DNA of 19,450 bases, from contig DJWN01000092.1 in assembly GCA_002440975.1 (NCBI GenBank), positions 21,699-41,148 of the forward strand, read 5' to 3'. Under the pieces are notes generated by a model that saw only the letters and a list, made by a program, of their open reading frames with translations, was not told where the DNA came from and ran no database searches. Positions 15,302 to 19,450 of the stretch are shown in pieces (within the stretch, counting starts at the first letter, position 1; each line of letters starts with the position of its first letter). The stretch comes from Bacteroidales bacterium UBA6229 (GTDB lineage: Bacteria > Bacteroidota > Bacteroidia > Bacteroidales > F082). Position numbers and translations under genes: made by a program.

Positions 15302-15628
15302 GGGAAAGCGTAAGCTCTTTTTGGACTCAACCAGCTCACTTTTAATACTATTTCAAGCATTATTAGGTAAGTAGGGCTCGCTGAAAAACTAGAAATTGAC
15401 AATACTGGTCAATCTTATCCCCGCATTGCAAGGCTGCATCAACGGAATATTGATACACTATTTTTTTATAAAGATTATCGTCACTTGGCGGGGGTAATAT
15501 CTGTTGCAGAATTTTTATTGCAGTCTTGCAAATACCTTGCAAAAACCTGCGATAAGAATTCTATTAATTAGCATAAAACCAATCAGTTAAAAGTTTTTCA
15601 GCAGGCCTTTATTATACGCAATCGACTT
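15302..15628. other. Non-coding gap after sufT holding a possible MITE or IS remnant
   Basis: 327 bp without a convincing gene. The main content is the inverted-repeat-bounded stretch 15374-15608 described in its own entry. Just after sufT, 15304-15325 could form only a 3-4 bp stem before a short T run, so a terminator is not supported. The inner part is rich in TTGCA words (for instance around 15502, 15519, 15525 and 15537), suggesting repeated or decayed sequence. Confidence 0.5.
15374..15608. mobile_element. Possible second MITE or decayed insertion sequence
   Basis: GGGCTCGCTGAAAAACT (15374-15390) and the reverse complement of 15592-15608 (AGGCCTGCTGAAAAACT) agree at 14 of 17 positions, with 11 perfect inner bases. 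The ends resemble the GGGCTTGCTGAAAAA-type termini I associate with some insertion sequences, but I cannot confirm a family. No transposase is encoded. A short open stretch on the minus strand (about 15380-15520) shows no recognisable motif. No clear target duplication is seen, so this could also be a chance inverted repeat or a degraded copy. Confidence 0.4.
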
Positions 15629-17071
15629 TTATTCCTTATACTCCAAATAGTTTTTCACAAAATACACCCAATCATCAAGTCTGTCGAATAATTGCAATGT
15701 TGGTTCAAATGGAATATAAATGTCTGGCGCAATTCCGATATTGTCAATCGGATTTTCAGGCAATCTGCGCGACCGTGTTGCAGGCAGCCATAAATTATAC
15801 TCACCTGAAGGCAATTTTTTTGGTGTAATGTTAGAGTAATCAAGAACCCCTGCCGTATTTTCAGTGCCAAACAATATAACTTTTGAACTATTTTTTGCTG
15901 TCAGAATAAATTGTTCTGCAGACGAGGCATTTCGTCCATTTATTATTACCCCTACTTGTTTTGGGTATTTGTAAATTGTATCTCTTTTTACCATGTTATT
16001 TCCTTTGTGGTAAGGATGTATCACAAAATTACCAATGTTTTCTTTCATCTTTTCAACCAGTGCTTTTGACTCCTCTTCATAGCCTTCTTTAATCAATCCG
16101 TTTTTGATTGCATCTTCCCAATCTTCGATAATTCCTTTCGTAGCGTACCATTCAATGCCTTTTATCTCGTAAGGATTAGTATAAATTAGTTCTGCTAATT
16201 TTTGATAATAAATATCCTGACCTCCTCCATTATTTCTGATGTCAATTATTAAATTTGGTCGCGTTATAATTTCATTCCAATGTTTTTCCACTAAATCATT
16301 GGCAACATCCGAATAGAAAGAAGGGATTCTTAAATAAAAAGTACTGTCGGTCAATCCCATAGCAATCGGGTAGGTATTCGAGCCATTTGGATATTTGGGA
16401 ATATAGGAGGTTAAAAAAGCCATATCTGCTTTTTTATCTGATGTTTGCCTCACAAATCTCGTGTGATCGTGAATTTCGAAAACAGATTTATCCAATAATA
16501 AAGATGCTTTTTCTTGCTGTGGTTTATATTGAAGGTAGTCCCGATAAGTTATCAACTCGAACTCATTATTCCCTTTATCAATTGCTTCAAATATTATTTG
16601 GTTTTGTTCATAGCCGGAATATTTAATTGCAACACCTAAATATTTATCATCTCGTTTTTCAATTACAAAAGTGCCCCAATATCCAAACCAGACACCTTCC
16701 AGTGTATTTGAGTTAGTTGACACTGATTCTAAGTTGGTTGTTGTATATTTTCTATCATGTGATTCATTTTCTTCTTTCTTTGCGTGATCGCGGTTATAGG
16801 ATACTCTAAGATGATGATCTTTAAACCAGGCAGTGTAATCATTTAAAAATATGAAGCATGAATCAGGGTAGAGCGTGATTTTATTTCTAATTTTAGTTTC
16901 AAAGTCTTTCAAATTCGCTATATTCTCTTGATTTACTTTATCTGAATATCCCGGATAATCATTTTTTATTCTGTTGATAATGTAATCGAAATCCGCCAGG
17001 CATTCTTTTTCCTGTGCATGGGAATAAGCAAATACTGAGAATAAAAAGAAAGTTACAAATAATTGTTTCAT
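15629..17071 (-). CDS. Secreted S41-family peptidase homologue (C-terminal-processing/tricorn type)
   Basis: 480 residues. A clear signal peptide, MKQLFVTFFLFSVFAYSHA, should be cut before Gln20, so the protein is exported to the periplasm or outside. No lipobox cysteine follows directly (the first Cys is at 24). The catalytic S41 domain is in the second half: LRIPSFYSD (247-255), LIIDIRNNGGG (274-284), VIINGRNASSAEQFIL (375-390) with the likely nucleophile Ser383, then FGTENTAG (401-408) and a final IGIAPDIYIP (445-454). No PDZ domain is apparent; the first 230 residues are a family-specific region. This arrangement is common in Bacteroidota S41 paralogues of unknown substrate. A lysine at the CtpA-like general-base position is not obvious. 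It stands alone between sufT and dxs, transcribed against both, and looks more A+T-rich than its neighbours, hinting at separate acquisition. Confidence 0.82.
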   Translation of the reverse strand: MKQLFVTFFLFSVFAYSHAQEKECLADFDYIINRIKNDYPGYSDKVNQENIANLKDFETKIRNKITLYPDSCFIFLNDYTAWFKDHHLRVSYNRDHAKKEENESHDRKYTTTNLESVSTNSNTLEGVWFGYWGTFVIEKRDDKYLGVAIKYSGYEQNQIIFEAIDKGNNEFELITYRDYLQYKPQQEKASLLLDKSVFEIHDHTRFVRQTSDKKADMAFLTSYIPKYPNGSNTYPIAMGLTDSTFYLRIPSFYSDVANDLVEKHWNEIITRPNLIIDIRNNGGGQDIYYQKLAELIYTNPYEIKGIEWYATKGIIEDWEDAIKNGLIKEGYEEESKALVEKMKENIGNFVIHPYHKGNNMVKRDTIYKYPKQVGVIINGRNASSAEQFILTAKNSSKVILFGTENTAGVLDYSNITPKKLPSGEYNLWLPATRSRRLPENPIDNIGIAPDIYIPFEPTLQLFDRLDDWVYFVKNYLEYKE

Positions 17072-17329
17072 GGTTTTGTGTTTATTTTAATGGAACAGAA
17101 TGGTTTATATGTTCATTCTCCCGAAACTACAATACAATAATAACACAGCTATTTACTTATTACCTTTCTAGACAAGATTTCCGTGTAATTTCCTTATCCT
17201 TGCTAGAAACTATCAGGCATTTCCTTAATGCTGGTTTTAGTTAATCTTTACCAAAAATAGTGAAATTCGAACAATGCCTGTAATTTTCTGATTGATTTTT
17301 TTACTGAACCTCTAATAAGCTTCTTTTCT

Positions 17330-17337
17330 TACCTTCG
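17330..17337 (+). promoter_or_regulatory. Possible -7 element for dxs
   Basis: TACCTTCG differs from TAnnTTTG at one position and lies 21 bp before the dxs ATG, which implies a leader of roughly 15 nt. No -33 TTTG is found 19-21 bp upstream. The rest of the 287-bp divergent gap (17072-17358) shows no clear repeat or hairpin, and no good promoter for the S41 gene. Confidence 0.35.
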
Positions 17338-17358
17338 CCATTCAAATGATACGCATGT

Positions 17359-19143
17359 ATGGCTTTGCAGTTGCTTTCAAAAATAAATGATCCCGCTGAA
17401 CTCCGAAAACTTCAACCGGATGTATTTCCTGATCTGGCAGATGAGCTTAGGTCTTTTATTCTCGATGTTACTGCCGTAAACCCAGGGCATTTAGGTGCTT
17501 CGCTGGGTGTAGTTGAACTTACTATTGCATTACACTATTTGTTTGATACCCCAAATGACAGATTGATCTGGGATGTTGGGCATCAGGCTTATGCACATAA
17601 AATTTTGACTGGTCGCAAGCATTTATTTCAAAGCTTGCGAAAACTGGACGGCATCAGTGGATTTCCTTCCCGATCGGAAAGTGATTACGATGCATTTGGT
17701 ACAGGACATGCTTCAACGGCTTTGTCGGCAGCTGTTGGAATGGCGGTTGCAGCTGATTTACAAGGAAATCACTCCCGAAATCATATCGCTGTTATTGGCG
17801 ACGGTGCGATTACAGGGGGTATGTTTTTCGAAGCTTTGAATCAGGCCGGTGCTGCTGATCTTAACTTGATCATCATTCTGAATGACAATGGAATAGCCAT
17901 TGATAAAAGTGCCGGAGCTTTAAAAGATTATTTAATACGCAAAGCCGAAAAACAGAGCAGTCAGGCCTTTTCGAATCCCTTGTTCGAAGCTTTTGGAATT
18001 GCCTGCAATGGCCCTGTTGACGGACATAATTTTGCAGAATTACTTCCTGCATTGGAAGCCGTAAAGGCCATGAAAGGTGTGCGTTTGCTGCATGTGATTA
18101 CAACCAAGGGCAAAGGTTTTGAGCGTGCCGAAAAAGATCAGGTGCGTTATCATGCGCCCGGCACTTTCGACAGGCTGACCGGTGAACTGCCCAAAGCAAA
18201 ACCAGTCGAAAACAGGATTCCGCTTTATCAGGAAGTTTTTGGTGAAACGCTGCTGGAGCTTGCAAAAAAAATTCCTGATCTGGTGGGTGTTACGCCGGCC
18301 ATGCCCACAGGAAGCCATTTATTGCCCTTGCTCGAAACCTTTCCGGAGCGTTGTTTTGATGTGGGAATTGCAGAACAACATGCCCTCACTTTTTCGGCTG
18401 GCCTCGCAGCCGAAGGAATGCTGCCTTTTTGCGTGATTTATTCTACCTTTTTGCAAAGGGCTTACGATCAGCTGATTCACGATGTTGCCCTGCAAAATTT
18501 ACCTGTGGTGATTTGCATCGATCGTGCCGGTCTGGTTGGGGAGGACGGTGCTACGCATCATGGGGTTTTTGATTTGGCTTATTTACGTTGTATTCCTAAC
18601 CTGGTGATTGCTGCACCTATGGATGAAAAGGAGTTGCGTCATTTGATGTTCACCGCTGCCAATTATCGTAAAAGCCCCTTTGTGATCCGTTATCCGCGAG
18701 GGAAAGCCACTGATATGGATTGGAAAGTGGACCCGGAAATTTTGCCAATTGGAAAAGGCCGTAAACTGTCTTCCGGAAACAGGATAGCCATTATTAGTAT
18801 TGGCCATCCGGGCAATTTTGTGCGAGAAGCGCTTGAAAAACTAACAGCTGAAAACATTTTTGTGAGTCATTATGATTTACGTTTTCTTAAACCGTTGGAT
18901 GAAGCGCTGCTTAGAGATGCCTTTGAACAGCATGAGCAAATCATCACTGTTGAAGATGGCGTAAAAAATGGCGGAATGGGCAGCGCGGTAATGGAATGGG
19001 CACACGAGAATGGCTTTGGCAATTCCATCGTTCGGCTTGGTGTGCCGGATGATTTTGTTGCGCACGGAAAGTCAGAACAATTGCAGCAACTTTGTGGGTT
19101 TGATAGCAACGGGATTGCAATGGTGATAAAAGAGCTTTTTTAG
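17359..19143 (+). CDS. dxs: 1-deoxy-D-xylulose-5-phosphate synthase
   Basis: 594 residues. Dxs joins pyruvate and glyceraldehyde 3-phosphate, using thiamine diphosphate, to start the MEP pathway to isoprenoids. Motifs in order: NPGHLGASLGVVELTIALHY (41-60), WDVGHQAYAHKILTGR (71-86), GFPSRSESDYDAFGTGHAST (101-120), the ThDP/Mg site IGDGAITGGM (146-155) with NDNGIAI (175-181), GPVDGHN (218-224), TTKGKG (248-253), then the pyrimidine domain with the catalytic Glu339 in GIAEQHALTFSAGLA (336-350) and DRAGLVGEDGATHHGVFD (388-405). It is about 25 residues shorter than the E. coli enzyme (620), because the segment after NDNGIAI is trimmed: ALKDYLIRKAEKQS runs almost directly into the next helix. The ATG at 17359 is chosen over an out-of-frame ATG at 17355. 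Monocistronic as far as can be seen. Confidence 0.96.
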   Translation: MALQLLSKINDPAELRKLQPDVFPDLADELRSFILDVTAVNPGHLGASLGVVELTIALHYLFDTPNDRLIWDVGHQAYAHKILTGRKHLFQSLRKLDGISGFPSRSESDYDAFGTGHASTALSAAVGMAVAADLQGNHSRNHIAVIGDGAITGGMFFEALNQAGAADLNLIIILNDNGIAIDKSAGALKDYLIRKAEKQSSQAFSNPLFEAFGIACNGPVDGHNFAELLPALEAVKAMKGVRLLHVITTKGKGFERAEKDQVRYHAPGTFDRLTGELPKAKPVENRIPLYQEVFGETLLELAKKIPDLVGVTPAMPTGSHLLPLLETFPERCFDVGIAEQHALTFSAGLAAEGMLPFCVIYSTFLQRAYDQLIHDVALQNLPVVICIDRAGLVGEDGATHHGVFDLAYLRCIPNLVIAAPMDEKELRHLMFTAANYRKSPFVIRYPRGKATDMDWKVDPEILPIGKGRKLSSGNRIAIISIGHPGNFVREALEKLTAENIFVSHYDLRFLKPLDEALLRDAFEQHEQIITVEDGVKNGGMGSAVMEWAHENGFGNSIVRLGVPDDFVAHGKSEQLQQLCGFDSNGIAMVIKELF

Positions 19144-19246
19144 AAAGGAAAATTTTGTTTTTGTTTGGAAATTATTCTTACTTTTATTCTAACCAATTCA
19201 TTTAATACGCTAACCAATTTTAAGAAATGCGATGACCAATTCTCCT

Positions 19247-19263
19247 ACACACACACACACACA
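19247..19263. repeat. AC dinucleotide microsatellite
   Basis: Seventeen bases of alternating A and C (eight and a half units). Such tracts can change length by slippage, but no gene or promoter element is seen that would be switched by it. Confidence 0.8.
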
Positions 19264-19378
19264 GCGAAACTTGAAAGTGCGTTTGGTTATTTTCAATTAA
19301 TAAAACACATTGATCTATTATTAGCGGTTGATAATAAGTTTATTTTTAAATTGGGGAAAAATAAGTTCGATTGAATAT

Positions 19379-19403
19379 TACCTTTCTAAAAATTGGAAAG
19401 GTA
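19379..19403. repeat. 8-bp inverted repeat (small hairpin)
   Basis: TACCTTTC and GAAAGGTA are perfect reverse complements around TAAAAATTG. It is followed by A/T-rich sequence without a clean T run. It may be a weak terminator or a protein-binding site belonging to the next gene beyond the window. Confidence 0.4.
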
Positions 19404-19450
19404 TATTTATTTAGTAAATTTATTTGGTTCTACCACAAATTTAATGGTAA

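Larger units (their letters stand above)
19144..19450. other. A+T-rich non-coding end with short repeats
   Basis: No credible gene in 307 bp. It holds three direct ACCAATT copies starting at 19192, 19213 and 19235 (21- and 22-bp spacing), a 17-nt alternating AC tract (19247-19263), and a small hairpin TACCTTTC / GAAAGGTA (19379-19386 and 19396-19403, 9-nt loop). The hairpin is some 240 bp past dxs, so it is not an obvious dxs terminator. An open frame at 19165-19374 starts at TTG, reads through the AC tract and looks spurious. Confidence 0.55.

Noticed and set aside
15455..15505. Possible sigma-54 -24/-12 site (TTGGCGG ... TTGCAG)
   Set aside because: The GG to GC spacing is 17 bp, not the required 10; it also faces no gene on that strand.
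19165..19374. Open frame of 69 codons after dxs
   Set aside because: Starts at TTG, translates the AC tract into Thr-His repeats and shows no domain or promoter.

Overview
The window is a chromosomal segment from a member of the Bacteroidota (Bacteroidetes). Several gene starts are preceded by the phylum's typical -7 element (TAnnTTTG) with little Shine-Dalgarno sequence. The suf gene set and order, the short Dxs and the AtoC-type regulator fit the same assignment. The likely presence of cysteate synthase suggests a lineage that makes sulfonolipids. Species cannot be told from the sequence.

Left part (1-3098, + strand): a tightly packed cell-envelope operon. It holds the last 15 codons of an unknown gene, a class I methyltransferase with a degenerate SAM loop, an FrhB/FdhB-family iron-sulfur protein missing several family cysteines, and a YbhN/AglD-type flippase-like membrane protein. 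Junctions are 1-14 bp overlaps, mostly of the TGATG type.

Middle left (3104-7250, - strand): an archaeal-type, PLP-dependent cysteate synthase with its own promoter. It is followed (in map order) by a translationally coupled pair: a membrane-anchored PHP-like protein that has lost its first metal-binding motifs, and a GT39/ArnT-type glycosyltransferase.

Centre (7251-9155, + strand): a divergent promoter region with an inverted repeat over the promoter, then an NtrC/AtoC-type sigma-54 response regulator and a one-domain HPt protein 1 bp downstream. This looks like part of a phosphorelay whose kinase is elsewhere.

Centre right (9156-15301, + strand): an iron-sulfur cluster assembly locus, sufB-sufC-sufD-sufS, then sufE and sufT (DUF59). 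A 220-bp non-coding mobile element (MITE) with imperfect terminal inverted repeats and a 9-bp target duplication lies between sufS and sufE. A second, less certain MITE or insertion-sequence remnant lies just after sufT.

Right end: a secreted S41-family peptidase homologue (- strand), then dxs (+ strand), the first enzyme of the non-mevalonate isoprenoid pathway. Two enzymes of that pathway, IspG and IspH, need Fe-S clusters, but no operon link to suf is visible. The last 307 bases are A+T-rich and non-coding, with a short AC microsatellite, three phased ACCAATT repeats and a small hairpin. No tRNA, rRNA, CRISPR array or prophage was seen.
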